64,000 bases of DNA from Glycine soja (Eukaryota > Streptophyta > Magnoliopsida > Fabales > Fabaceae): NCBI RefSeq assembly GCF_004193775.1, contig NC_041006.1, forward strand, positions 24,296,585 through 24,360,584, given 5' to 3'. How positions within the stretch are numbered: the stretch's first letter is position 1; the number at the start of each line of letters is the position of its first letter. The notes beneath the pieces were generated by a model. That model saw only the letters and a program-made list of their open reading frames with translations. It was not told where the DNA came from and did not search any database. Made by a program: the position numbers and the translations under genes. Below are positions 1-10,448 of this stretch, piece after piece.

Positions 1-135
1 GAGGAACCATCCTTAGACCTACCCACTGACCCTGAACCTTCCCTAGACCCACCTACTCCAACCCAACCAACTAATGCTGACCCCTTTTATTTTTGTTTTT
101 TGTTTCAAGCCATTTTGGGCAGCAGCTCACCATAA
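1..135 (+). CDS. Possible 3' end of an unknown ORF (proline-rich), cut by window edge
   Basis: Frame 1 is open from the first base to a TAA at 133-135. It encodes a proline/acidic stretch with an internal repeat (EPSLDLPTDP then EPSLDPPTPT) followed by a hydrophobic tail. The repeat looks coding-like, but 44 codons of low-complexity sequence may be chance. No family recognised; it could be the end of a transposon ORF. Confidence 0.18.
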   Translation, partial: EEPSLDLPTDPEPSLDPPTPTQPTNADPFYFCFLFQAILGSSSP

Positions 136-1709
136 ACCCTCAAATTTTTAGGCATTATTTTAGGTTTGCTTGTCACCATACTGGCCAGTGGCAGTTTGCA
201 TAACATCATTCAGTCGGAAAACACTCTAAATGCAAGACTAGAATTTAATATCACAATTAGAAAAATGCTATTTTTCTGTGAAAATTAATCCGCAGGAAAT
301 TTGTTTAGATTTTTTTTTTGGAAAAAATATGAGAAAATTTCTTTGAATCCGCTAGAAAATCCAGTAGATTAATCTACGAAAGAAATTCCACATGCAATAT
401 TTAATAATATTTTAATAAAGTTGCCCAAAAATTTCACATGTAAGTTTTTCTTGCAGATTTTTCTTCAGTTTTTAATCCGCAGGAGAAAATATTTTCATAT
501 ATTATTAGTAATTGAGGTTTCTCAAATTAAAATAAAATTGATGGAAAATTTCACATATATTACTTAATTTGTAAGAATTTTCTGTAAAAAAAAGAATTTA
601 TTAGGCTTCTCAAATTTCATTAAAATAAAAAAGAAACACCTGAGATCGGGCTTAGTATCCCCAACGGCCCAACCTCGTCCTCTCGCTCAACCTCAGCTCT
701 TTGTTTAATCCGTTTTGCTTGTCCATGCTTATTCAACTGCAACATTGTGTGTCTTCATTCAGAAGAAGACAATGGCATGGAGATGATCTGTAACACTTGT
801 ATATTGGCAAATATTCATTTCGTTTCATTTGAAGAGTCTTTCTTTCGCTCAACCCTTGATGTTAGTTTAAACCGCTTCTCTCTCCTCTCTCTCTCATTCT
901 CTCTCCCTCCCTGATAACTATTGTCGAATAGCTCCAAAACAAATAAAACTAAGAAATTGTGTAGTACGAGATTAATCTAGGTCGACTCAGAGATACGATT
1001 GAATATGTTTTTGACTTTAATTCACTTATAAACAACAAGAGAAATTTCAATGAATAATTTGTAGGCACTGGAAAGAAATGCGAAAACATAGAACATAAAT
1101 GCAAAATCTAAACTGAAACAGATTTTTAGTTGTAGAACACAAACAAAATTGCACAAACAGGTTGTAAAATAGATTCGAGATCACCAATCCAATTCACCAA
1201 ACCATTGCAAATTGAATTATCACAGTTTTGTAGAGAATGATCAAGTTGTGAAGGTTCAATCAATGTTATTAGAGTTAATTCAATCAAATTAATCCCAAAA
1301 TTCATTTAGATAAAAAATTAGGTTGGAATATCGTCTAAATAATATGTGATTAAAGTTGAAGTTAGGAAATTAATCCCTAAACTAATTCATTTTCAATCTT
1401 AAGCCCATTCATAATCATGAAAATTGAAAATAGGATTGAAGAAAAAGTTGAACATTCACACCTATTAAAAATACTAGACCATAACTCAAATTTAGTCTTG
1501 CTTGGAGTGGATCCTTCAATTGATTGAGTGTTTAGCCTTCCATGATCATCACTAGTGGAAAAGCCACAAAATTTGTGCAAGAAAAAGGAAGAACAAAAGT
1601 GAAAAGAAGAAGAATGAAGAATAGTTGAGAGAAAAAGAGAGAAAAGAGTTTGATCATAAAGCTTGCACAAGTAACTAAATTTGTTTTTGGTAAAAAATGA
1701 AGTAAATAT
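136..1709. other. AT-rich non-coding stretch, nothing recognised
   Basis: No convincing ORF. It holds a CT-rich run near 880-912 and AT-rich sequence with repeated short motifs around 'aatccgcaggaaa' (about 287 and 475). It ends at the left boundary of element A. Probably decayed repeat DNA, class not identifiable by eye. Confidence 0.5.
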
Positions 1710-2496
1710 GATAAGGGACCACTTAGGATCATCTTGAAAACAAGTATAAAAAGAAAGGAACTTGACACTAACCACGACCTGCAGATAGAACCAAAGTTAT
1801 TCAAAGAAACTTGACCCTAACCGCGACCTGTCAGTAGAACCAATGTTATCAAACGAGCATGACCCTAACTACGACTTGCCGGTAAAACCAACACTATCAG
1901 TTTTTAACCCAAGAACAAGGGAAAAACTCTCACAATAGAAAAACTCTCAAATTTTATTAATATTCAAAATCTACCTAACAAAGTGTTTTAAGGAGTCTAT
2001 TTATAACTCCTACTAATAACCCTAAATTAGGCCCAAGGACCAATAACTAACCTAATAATTAAAAGACTTAAAAATAACAATAAGAAGGTAGTAGCCCATT
2101 ATAAGTTAAAAAAAGGCCCAAAATACAATTAAAAATGAAAATAAATCTTATTCTAAAATTTGGATAAAATTTATGAGCATTTTGGACTTAATTATTATCT
2201 AATGAGCCCAATATTAATAGCTCACCAAAATTGATCAACTCAGCCCATGGATGCTTCTTATCTTGTAAATTGGGTTTCCCAAAGTAATTCTTCAAGTTGG
2301 CCACAAAGCATCTTCATCAATTTGTTGGAGAGCGACCCAATTAGGTGCAACCCTTAATTCACATTGGTCTTCTTTCTCTTTGATCTTTAGAATCAGGCCT
2401 TGCAAAGTTTGCTTCATTCTCTTAGTCTTGGACTTTATCATAGGAACTCCAATCGAATGAAAAGGATCATTAGACGGGCTGGTTGCACCTCTATCA
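1710..2496 (-). repeat. Element A 3' LTR (left)
   Basis: It aligns along its length with 11293-12061. It begins TGATAAGGGACC and ends TGCACCTCTATCA. It contains three direct repeats of about 50 bp (see 1759-1905). Confidence 0.9.
1759..1905. repeat. Three direct repeats of about 50 bp inside the A LTR
   Basis: The motif 'aacttga-c-ctaac--cgacctgc-g-tagaacca' recurs near 1760, 1808 and 1857 and ends each time in 'tatca'. The same triplet is present in the other LTR (about 11340-11485), so it predates insertion and is an LTR-internal repeat. Confidence 0.75.
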
Positions 2497-2512
2497 TTCC
2501 CTCCCTCTTTGA
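2497..2512 (-). other. Element A polypurine tract
   Basis: The reverse strand reads AAAGAGGGAGGGAA immediately before the LTR start. This is where plus-strand priming occurs in LTR elements. The polyprotein tail (NPF-EGGND-like codons) is encoded by the same bases. Confidence 0.8.
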
Positions 2513-3541
2513 AAGGATTCGTCCTCGAACCTGATTTGTTACCTGCATCAAAGGAAGATAGATCAACCACATTAAAGGTAGCACTTATGTTACCATATTT
2601 TCTTGGCAAGTCCAGCTTTTAAGCATTGCCATTTATCTTTTCTAGAACTTGAAAAGGCATATCTCCTCTTGGTTGCAGCTTGGATTTTCTTTAAGCAAGG
2701 AATCTTTCTTTCCGCATATGAACATAGACCCAAACCATGAAAACTTATTACTTAATTAGCATTCTTAGGTACAAGCCATTCCCTAATTGCCTTTACCTTT
2801 TCTTCATCCACACTTATTCCTTTTGAGCTAATGAAAAAACTCAAGAACACAACAAAAATAATACTTTTTAAGACTGGCATACAATTTATTTTCTCTCAAA
2901 ACATTAAAAACATGTAAATGACCAACACGTTCCTCTAATGTTTTGCTATAGATCAAAATGTCGTCAAAATACACCACAACAAATTTTCCATTGAAAACAC
3001 TCAAAAAATGGTTCATTAACCTCATGACGGTATTGGGTTCATTAGTTAAACCAAATGGCATCACCAACCACTCATATAAACCATATCTTGTTTTAAAAGT
3101 TGTTTGCCATTCATCACCTTCTTTCATGCAGATTTGATAGTATCTGCTTTTCAAATCTATTTTAGAAAACACACACAAATCATGCAGTTCATCAAGCATA
3201 TCATCCAATCTAGGGATATGATATCTATAATTTACAGTGATTTTATTTATGGCTCGACAGTTTGTACACATGCTCCATGTTCGTCTTTCTTTGGAACCAA
3301 GATCACAGGAACAAAACACAGGCTAAGACTTTCCCTTAGAAATCCCTTTTGCAGGAACTCATCAACTTGCCTTTGAATCTCCTTTGCTTCTTTTGGACTT
3401 GACCAATAGGATAGTTTGTTTGGAAGTGAAGCACCAGGAATGAAGTCAATTTGATGCTCAATACCTCTTGAAGAAGGTAATCCATATGGAATTTCTTCTG
3501 GAAAAACATCAACAAATTCTTGTAACAAGGAAGCAACCTCA
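2500..3541 (-). pseudogene. Element A pol remnant: reverse transcriptase joined to integrase C-terminus
   Basis: RT fingers start at the element B junction (3541) with EVASLLQEFVDVFPEEIPYG and reach VPKKDE. After a frameshift near 3250-3300 the RT continues through INKITVNYRYHIPRLDDML, FSKIDLKS, LVMPFGLTN and an intact catalytic YFDD (2959-2970). RT ends in VDEEKVKAIREW near 2780. It then jumps to an integrase C-terminal stretch (HMRKERF near 2700, then KYGNISATFN) that ends at the polypurine tract. RNase H and the HHCC/DDE integrase core are missing, so one deletion joins near 2730-2760 where the sequence reads like both partners (SFHGL / MVWV). Non-functional. Confidence 0.85.
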
Positions 3542-4430
3542 TGATGGAAGCTTGATTGTGGAGCTTCTATGGAGGCTGGATCTTTGAGCTTCAATGAGGT
3601 CCTTCAATGGTGATTTTCCACCATGGAGATGCATCGGAAGACAAAGGAGAAGAGGTGAGAGGAGGCGCCATCCACTAGAGAATAAGTCATGGAAGAAGGA
3701 GCTTCGCCACCAAGAGAGTGCCTTGAATAAAAAGCTTAGAGAGGGTGCTTCAATGGAGGAAAAGAAAGAAAGAAGGGGGGAGCACGAAATTGAAGGAATA
3801 AAAGAGGAAGAGAAGTGGAACTTTGAAGTGTGTCTCATAAGACTTTTATTCATCAAAGTTATAACAAGTGTTACACATGCTTCTATTTATAGACTAGGTA
3901 GCTTCCTTGAGAAAAATTCCTTGAGAAGCTTCTTTGAGAAAACTTCCTTGAGAAGCTAGAGCTTAGCTACACATACTCCTATAATAACTAAGCTCACCTC
4001 CTTGAGAAACTTCCTTGAGAAGATTCCTAAAGAAACTAGAGCTTAGCTACACACACCTCTCTAATAGCTAAGCTCACCTCCTTGAGATGAGAAGCTAGAG
4101 CTTAGCTACACACCCCCTATAATAGCTAAGCTCACCCCCATTCCAAAAATACATGAAAATACCAAAATAAAGTCCCTACTACAAAGACTACTCAAAATGC
4201 CCTGAAATACAAGGCTAAAACCCTATACTACTAGAATGGCCAAAATACAAGGCCCAAAAGAAGGAAAAATCTATTCTAATATTTACAAAGATAAGCGGGC
4301 TCATACTTAGCCCATGGGCCCAAAATCTACCCTAAGTCTCATGAGAACCCTAGGGCCTTCCCTTGCATCTCTGGCCTAATCTACTTAAAGTCTTCTCTAT
4401 CCAGTGCCCTTGCAGGGTGGGATTGCATCA
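3542..4430 (-). repeat. Element B 3' LTR (left), full length
   Basis: This is the 889-bp reference copy. It contains repeated short blocks 'cttgagaa-cttc' and 'gagcttagctacaca' between about 3900 and 4120. A plus-strand open frame from 3594 (MRSFNGDFPPWR) recurs in every LTR copy and is LTR sequence, not a gene. Confidence 0.93.
3895..4130. repeat. Short direct repeats inside B LTR
   Basis: Blocks of the form 'ctcacctccttgaga...agctagagcttagctacacac' recur about every 50-60 bp (near 3960, 4030, 4090). The copy number differs between LTR copies (compare 8140-8300 and 14945-15095), so the block expands and contracts. Confidence 0.7.
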
Positions 4431-4445
4431 TTACCTCCACCTTGG
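4431..4445 (-). other. Element B polypurine tract
   Basis: The reverse strand reads CCAAGGTGGAGGTAA directly before the LTR. As in element A, the last codons of the pol frame (LRSNPFQGGGND) overlap it. Confidence 0.75.
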
Positions 4446-4475
4446 AAAGGATTTGACCTCAAATACCGAGGTTCT

Positions 4476-5531
4476 TCATACTCTGGGCTCCTTCCCTCGA
4501 CACCTGTAAAAAGAAAAAAAATCATATGTATTAGTGGTGTTTGGTATGTTGAAGTAAGGTAAGGTTTGAAAACCCATTTCCTGGGCATCTTCCCATGAAG
4601 GAACATGGTTTTTCACCAACTCAATGAGTGGTGCTACAAGTATAGAAAAATAAGGGACAAACCTTTTGTAAAAGTTTGTTAAGTCAAGGAAGCCCCAAAT
4701 TTTTCTTATACTTGGTGGATTGGGCCACTCAGGAATGACCTTTATTCTCTTAGGATTCATGGGAACCCCTTGATCATTATATGAAAAATTAAGAAAAGTA
4801 ATGCAATAAAACATACCTTTTTCTGAATTTTCATGTCGATTATTCCTACCAAAAAGTATGACAAACCAAAGGTGTCCCATATGAGTACCTAAGTTTGTAT
4901 TGAAACTAAAAATAAGAACAAAACTACCTAATGAGTCCCTATGTACACAAACCATGAAGATGTTGGGTGCATGAGTGATTTTACAAAAGAGGGCTGCACC
5001 ACTCAACACATTCATCATACCACCTATTTTAGGGATTTGGTGCCTAATAATACCTATTTTGGGCACCAACAAAGCACAAGGATTTAAGCTCTTGTGAACC
5101 AAACCCTCATACAACAACTCCTTTACTTGAGGAATAAACTCAAGCCCAAGAGGTGTGGCAATGCTAGCAAGTGTCTTTTTACAAAAGAGAAAATGTGGAG
5201 GTTGTCTAAGAGGGGAAGTTTCTTTAATGTTTGTCTTTTTTTTAAAATGAGTTTCCTTCTTAGCTAACCTCTTGGAGGAGACACTTACCTCCTTACACTT
5301 CTCTTTAACCACTAATGGTTGTCCTTCTTCTTGGGGGCAGATTTCTTCACTAGATTTTCCCCCTTTTGCTTCTTCACTTTCACTAGAGGAAGGTGAAGTA
5401 GTAGCCTCATCTTGGCTACTATAAATGTCTTGGTCCCTTATAATCATGGTTTTCATGGTGGGGCATTGAGAAGTAATGTGTCCTCTTCCAAGACATTTAA
5501 AGCACTTTATAGAACTAGTCTTCTCTTGCAT
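4476..5531 (-). CDS. Element B fused zinc-knuckle / partial reverse transcriptase ORF (351 aa)
   Basis: The ORF opens with a nucleocapsid knuckle CFKCLGRGHITSQC (CX2CX4HX4C, residues about 9-22). A Ser/Glu-rich acidic linker and a Lys-rich stretch follow. Next come RT finger-like segments (EFIPQVKELLYEGLVHKSLN, ALLVPK, near residues 130-165) and an RT-connection segment (KRIKVIPEWPNPPS...FLDLTNFYKRFVPYFS, near 255-300). The RT palm with the YxDD motif, RNase H and integrase are absent, so no catalytic function is expected. After residue about 330 it runs into sequence next to the purine tract. The frame stays open despite large deletions relative to autonomous relatives. The start ATG at 5531 may not be the real one, because the gag ORF overlaps it in another frame. 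It could simply be a decayed copy with a chance-long frame. Confidence 0.7.
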   Translation of the reverse strand: MQEKTSSIKCFKCLGRGHITSQCPTMKTMIIRDQDIYSSQDEATTSPSSSESEEAKGGKSSEEICPQEEGQPLVVKEKCKEVSVSSKRLAKKETHFKKKTNIKETSPLRQPPHFLFCKKTLASIATPLGLEFIPQVKELLYEGLVHKSLNPCALLVPKIGIIRHQIPKIGGMMNVLSGAALFCKITHAPNIFMVCVHRDSLGSFVLIFSFNTNLGTHMGHLWFVILFGRNNRHENSEKGMFYCITFLNFSYNDQGVPMNPKRIKVIPEWPNPPSIRKIWGFLDLTNFYKRFVPYFSILVAPLIELVKNHVPSWEDAQEMGFQTLPYFNIPNTTNTYDFFSFYRCRGKEPRV

Positions 5532-6106
5532 ACTAGCCTTAGGGGTTGCTTTTCTATTGTCTTCCCTTTATCATCTTTGGGCTTACAAGGTGTCACCCCT
5601 AAGATTCCTTGACCTTGGTCTTTCTTTGGATAAGAGTGAGAGCCATAAGATTTTGAAGTAGACTTCTTTTTATGTTGTTGCTCTACCTTTATTTCCCAAT
5701 CTAAGTTAGCCTCTACATTGTCTTTCCCATGGAAGTATGGGAGGTTAATGTTAGCCTCTTGAGGCTTTCTTTCCTTTTCTCTCCTATGGGAGTGAGGCCT
5801 CAGATGTGACCTATGCCTTCCTTCATAATAGTCATGAAGTTCTTCACTTTGGCTTTTGCAAGAGTTATGACTACTATAGGAGGCATATTTTTCTCTTTTC
5901 ATTTCTTTCATTATTTTTCTTCTTTCTTCCTCTCTTATTTTCTTTCTTTCATCTTGACTTATTTCTTCCACTCTTTTTTTACCTTTTTCTTTTCTCTCTT
6001 GTTTTTCTTTCCATAACTTGAGGGAACTCAACTCATCTAAGATTCTAGATAAAGGGTCTTTATGACTAGTACCCTCGCCATTAACACTAGATGAATGGTG
6101 ACTCAT
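5507..6106 (-). CDS. Element B truncated Gag (199 aa)
   Basis: The ATG at 6106 follows the leader. The N-terminal half is highly charged (Lys/Glu-rich helix, about residues 30-75), then Arg/His-rich (HYDYYEGRHRSH-like), then NLPYFHGKDNVEANLDWE, which is the start of the Ty3/gypsy gag capsid homology. The capsid body is deleted: the frame passes from LDWEIKVEQQHKKK directly to a Lys/Ser-rich linker that normally precedes the zinc knuckle. The knuckle itself lies downstream in another frame, so a frameshift near 5530-5560 separates the two ORFs. Capsid assembly would not be possible from this protein alone. Confidence 0.7.
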   Translation of the reverse strand: MSHHSSSVNGEGTSHKDPLSRILDELSSLKLWKEKQERKEKGKKRVEEISQDERKKIREEERRKIMKEMKREKYASYSSHNSCKSQSEELHDYYEGRHRSHLRPHSHRREKERKPQEANINLPYFHGKDNVEANLDWEIKVEQQHKKKSTSKSYGSHSYPKKDQGQGILGVTPCKPKDDKGKTIEKQPLRLVCKRRLVL

Positions 6107-7752
6107 GTTGGTTCCTAAGTTGTGGTACTTTCTTGTTGGAGGTTTGAAAACAAAAGGTAAAACAAACTATGGTTGAAACTAGCCAAAATAAACACTAAAA
6201 GAGGTGTGAAAGATAAGGTAAAAACTAATTGGTAAAAGGCAAGCTATCTAGGCGGTTTGACAATGGAAGGTAAAGGAAATAAACTAAGAAAGTAAGCAAG
6301 AAATGTAAACTAGGCGAATCCTAAGAGTATTTGGATGACCACATTTAAGGTTCCCAACAAAACACTCACAATCCTAAGGGAAAATTGCCTAAAATTATTA
6401 CACACAAATGGAAGTAGGGTGACCTATTGGAGGCTCCTAACTTACTTCCAATGAAAGACCTTTTTGTTACAAAATTTGAAAGCAATGAAAGTAAGTAAAT
6501 TGTCAATTACAAAATTACAAAAAGGTCCTCAATTTTGGTGGTTGTTCTCTCTTTTGTGATTCACTCAATTTGTAGTGCTTCTTAGTCCAATAGCTCTTAA
6601 GGTGGTTGGCCCCTTGCTTCTGGACTCAAATTCTTCAGTGGATGGCACCAATCCTCCCTTCCAATTCCCTATATGGCAACTCACAAACAAGGAAACAAAG
6701 AGACAAGCAATAACCAAAGACAAAATAAAAAATTAAATGAAAGCTAAACCAATGGAGTTTTAACAAGACAATTTTTCAAGGATTATTCAACAATTAAAGC
6801 AATGAAAAGGACATAGAAGCAAGCTAGGACTCAAAGAGAAACTTAGAATGGCTCTAGCGTAGAGTAAAAAAACTAAAAAAAGACTCAACAAACCTCTAGC
6901 TTTGGAAATTTTTTTCACACTAATTTTCAATTGAAATTTCGGAACTAAGATTGGTATAAAATAGGCACCAATTATAGAATAAATTATGAGCCAAAACAAC
7001 AACTAAATTTTTAGACTTCAAATTTTTTTTAGAATGGAATATTGATTGGCTTGGGCTTACTTTCAACTTTCCTATGTATGTTGAACTCACTAGGCTTGTT
7101 TACCATAGTTTTAGGAGTTCAATATTCACTTAGGATCAAAATTTCAGCCTGCAATTCATTCACCAAAACTCAAATTCACAAGACACAATCATAAGGAAAC
7201 CTAAAAGTTCAAGAAAAGGTTCACAATCAAAGACTCTCTAAGAATTTTGCATGAACATGTTAAGAACTAATTAACATGCAAGATTTGACTCAAATCAAAT
7301 AATAGGCTAAAAGAATTTCATACACTCATGAACAAATGAGTTACACAAAGAAAAAAGAAAAATAAAATTCAGCACAACATAAGAAATCTTACGTGACTAG
7401 TTTCATGACTAGACATGACTTCTATGACAAAACAACAATAGGTGAACAAGTCACTCTAGATTTTTGAGAATTTTATGGGTTAGGTTTCAGCCAAAAAAAA
7501 ATAGCAAGACAAAACTCAAAGAAACCTAAACTCAACACAACTCATGGTTCAAGAACATGAACAAGAAATTTGAACCATAGAAAATCAAATCTAGCTTCTA
7601 TAGCAAGATTAATAAGTGGAAATTCTAAAGAATAATGTTAACAACATTTAGCACAAGACATGTGAGGAGATACATGGAGAAAAATGAAATGGAGGAAAAA
7701 GTAAAGTTGCAAATTAATAGAGGTTTAAGGAGCACCTACATGAAGCTCTTGT
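6107..7752 (-). other. Element B 5' leader
   Basis: Non-coding, A/T-rich sequence between the primer site and the gag start, about 1.65 kb. The only ORFs in it are short and low-complexity. An unusually long untranslated leader for a small element; packaging or dimerisation signals would be expected here but cannot be read by eye. Confidence 0.6.
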
Positions 7753-7765
7753 GCTCTGATTACCA
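7753..7765 (-). other. Element B primer binding site
   Basis: The reverse strand reads TGGTAATCAGAGC two bases inside the LTR. It matches the initiator-Met tRNA primer site TGGTATCAGAGC with one inserted A. Confidence 0.75.
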
Positions 7766-7767
7766 CT

Positions 7768-8420
7768 TGATGGAAGTTTGCTTGTGGAGCTTCTATGGAG
7801 GCTGGATCTTTGAGCTTCGATGAGGTCCTTCAATGGTGATTTTCCACCATGGAGATGCAACAAAAGTCAAAGGAGAAGAGGACAGGGGAGGCGCCATCTA
7901 CTAGGGAATAAGCCATGGAAGAAAGAGCTTTGCCACCAAGAGAGTGCCTTGGATAAGAAGCTTGGAGAGGGTGCTTCAATGGAGGAAAAGAAAGAGAGAA
8001 GGGGGGAGCACGAAATTGAAGGAATAAAAGAGGGAGAGAAGTGGAACTTTGAAGTGTGTCTCATAAGACTTTCATTCATCAAAGTTACAACAAGTGTTAC
8101 ACATGCTTCTATTTATAGACTAGGTAGCTTCCTTGGGAAGCTTTCTTGTGAAAACTTCCTTGAGAAGCTTTCTTGTGAAAACTTCCTTGAGAAGATTCTT
8201 TGAGAAAAATTCCTTGAGAAGTTATAGCTTAGCTACACACACCTCTCTAATAGCTAAGCTCTCCTCCTTGAGATGAGAAGCTAGAGCTTAGCTACACACC
8301 CCCTATAATAGGAAAGCTCACCCCCATTCCAAAAATACATGAAAATACAAAAAAAAAAAGTCCCTACTACAAAGACTACTCAAAATGCCCTGAAATACAA
8401 GGCTAAAACCCTATACCACT
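7768..8420 (-). repeat. Element B 5' LTR, first part of a compound LTR
   Basis: Matches the left LTR from its first base to about position 650, ending at 'ggctaaaaccctata', then switches abruptly to the start of another LTR copy. Confidence 0.85.
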
Positions 8421-8725
8421 TGATGGAAGCGTGCTTGTAGAGCTTCTATGGAGGATGGATCTTTGAGCTTTAATGAGGTCCTTCAATGGTGATTTTCCAC
8501 CATGGAGATGCAGTAGAAGGAAAAGGAGAAGAGGAGAGGGGAGGCACCATCCACTAGGGAATAAGCCATGGAAGAAGGAGCTTCACCACCAAGAATGTGC
8601 CTTGGATAAGAAGCTTGAAGAGGATGCTTTAATGAAGGAAAAGAAAGAGAGAAGAAAGGAGAACGAAATTAAAGGAATAAAAGAGAGAGAGAAGTGGAAC
8701 TTTGATGCAAGGTAGGATTGCATCA
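8421..8725 (-). repeat. Internally deleted LTR copy completing the B right end
   Basis: Restarts with TGATGGAAG at 8421, follows the LTR for about 285 bp to 'gaactttga', then jumps to the LTR terminus 'aggattgcatca'. About 580 bp is missing compared with 3542-4430. The outer end is intact and next to the target duplication. Confidence 0.85.
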
Positions 8726-9240
8726 CCTCACAAGGAAAATAAAGTTAAGATCGTTAGTAAAATAAACATCCTTGTACATGAGTACAAGTAACTTCTCTCT
8801 AGCCATCAAAGCACTCTCAACCTCTCTTTTCTTTGCAAATACACTCATTTTCTTATTTTTCTCCTTTGTTTTCTTTTTTATTCTTTTCTTTCTTTTTCTC
8901 ACTCTTATTTTCTTTTCTTTTCTCACTTTTTCTTGAATGCTCAATTGTTCTTCTCTCAACTTACACTCTCTTACAATTCCGATTTGATTGACATAGGCCT
9001 TAGTGGGCCGAAGAGGTGTCAACACAATGGTGCAACTGTTCAAAACAAAAGCATATCTATTTTTGTAACCATCATGTGTAACCTTCCTATCAAATTGCCA
9101 AAGACGCCCTAGAAGTATATGCCCAACATGCATATGTACCACATCACAAAGAACTTCATCCTTGTATTTATCAATGGAAAAAGAAACCAACACTTGCTTG
9201 GTCACCCTTATGTCTCCACAACCATTCAGCCACTAAAGTC
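8726..9240 (-). pseudogene. Element A protease-to-RT linker remnant
   Basis: The minus-strand frame carries the retropepsin C-terminal part typical of this family: TKQVLVSFSIDKYKDEVLCD and HILLGRLWQFDRKVTHDGY. An Arg/Lys-rich linker follows and leads to the RT start, now separated by element B (the frame resumes at 3541). Stop codons interrupt it near 9235. The catalytic Asp-Gly segment upstream is missing (see the gag entry). Confidence 0.75.
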
Positions 9241-10448
9241 TATATGGATTAGGGTGCTTTAATATGGGCAAACCCAATTTCTCAACCAACAAGGTGATAG
9301 TAACATTAGTACAACCCAATTTCTCACGTTGATCCTCATCACCTCCTTCCTTAGGCTGCATGTTAAGAGCATGCCTAGTAACAAGTACATCTCCATTTAT
9401 AGGTTCAGCAACATCAACATCACTGCAATCCTCCAATGGTGGAATTTCATCATCACTTGAGCTCTCACTCTCTATTTCTCCATTATCCAACAATATCATG
9501 GTTTTTTTTATTTGGACATTGAGAAGCAATATGTCCAACTCCTTGGCACCTGAAACATTTGACATCACGAGATCTAAAAGATGAATTAATTTCCATTTTA
9601 CCTTTAGGTGCAACAAATGAATATTTGGACTTAGCTTCATCTTTTGACTTTGTCACAAATTTTTTGTTTTGCCAATTTGACTTCCATGAAGAAGTGGAAA
9701 CAAATTTGGAAGTACTCTTAGCTTTCAATTGCCTTTCCACTTGAATAGATTTGTCCAGCAACTCCTCCATCTCTACATAATGCTAAAATTCTACCACATT
9801 GGCTATCTCCTTCATTAGACCTCCAATGAATCTGGTCATAGTTGCCTCACGGTCTTCTTCAACATTAGCTCTAATCATGGCTATTTTCATCTCCTTGTAG
9901 TAGTACTCTACACTTATGGAACCTTGAGTTAGAGTTTGTAATTTTCTGTGCAAATCCCTATGATAGTGGTTGGGTACAAATCTCCTTCTCATGACAGTCT
10001 TCATCTCATCCCATCTACTAATAGGCCTTTCACCATTCTTGCGCCTACTAGTCACAAGTTGATCCCACTAAATACTTGCATAATTGGTGAATTCAACAAC
10101 AACTAGTTGAACCTTTTCCTCTTGAGAATAATTATGGCAATCAAACACATGTTCAACCTTTCTCTCCCACTGCAAATACTATTCAGGATCATTTTTACCT
10201 TGAAACGTAGGGATTGTCATCTTAATGCTCCCTAAATGATTATATCTTCTTGGTTTGCCACTTTTCCTTCTTCCATGACTTCTTGCATCTGAATAATCCT
10301 CCTCCTCCTTTTCTTTTGAAGTTGATTGTCTATGACTTCTAGATCGGAATGGAGATTGCAAACTATCCAATCTCGAGTTTAAAGCTTGAAATTGTTAATT
10401 AACAACTTTAACAAACAACTTGAGATCCGCTCTTTCTTCTCGCCTCAT
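9241..10448 (-). pseudogene. Element A gag and protease N-terminus remnant
   Basis: It probably starts at the ATG at 10446-10448 (MRREERADLKL), followed by the capsid homology ([54 protein letters not shown]) and a CFRCQGVGHIASQC zinc knuckle (near 9540). In-frame stops fall near 10396, 10180, 10070 and 9785, with a frameshift after the knuckle. At the protease start the sequence goes from an acidic linker straight to GCTNVTITLLVEKLGLP. The D-G-S/T-type catalytic triplet expected just before it has been deleted. This copy could make neither Gag nor an active protease. Confidence 0.8.

Larger units (their letters stand above)
3542..8725 (-). mobile_element. Element B: non-autonomous Ty3/gypsy LTR element nested in A
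   Basis: The left LTR (3542-4430) and right LTR complex (7768-8725) begin TGATGGAAG and end GGATTGCATCA. The 5-bp target duplication CCTCA at 3537-3541 and 8726-8730 is perfect. On the minus strand the primer site is TGGTAATCAGAGC (7753-7765) and the purine tract lies at 4431-4445. Between them are a 5' leader of about 1.6 kb, a gag-like ORF and a fused zinc-knuckle/partial RT ORF. RT catalytic core, RNase H and integrase are absent, so mobility would need proteins from a related element. It is younger than A because it interrupts it. Confidence 0.92.

Noticed and set aside
3594..8715. Plus-strand ORFs beginning MRSFNGDFPPWR (3594, 7820, 8473)
   Set aside because: They recur because they lie inside B LTR copies; they change frame and length between copies and match no protein motif.
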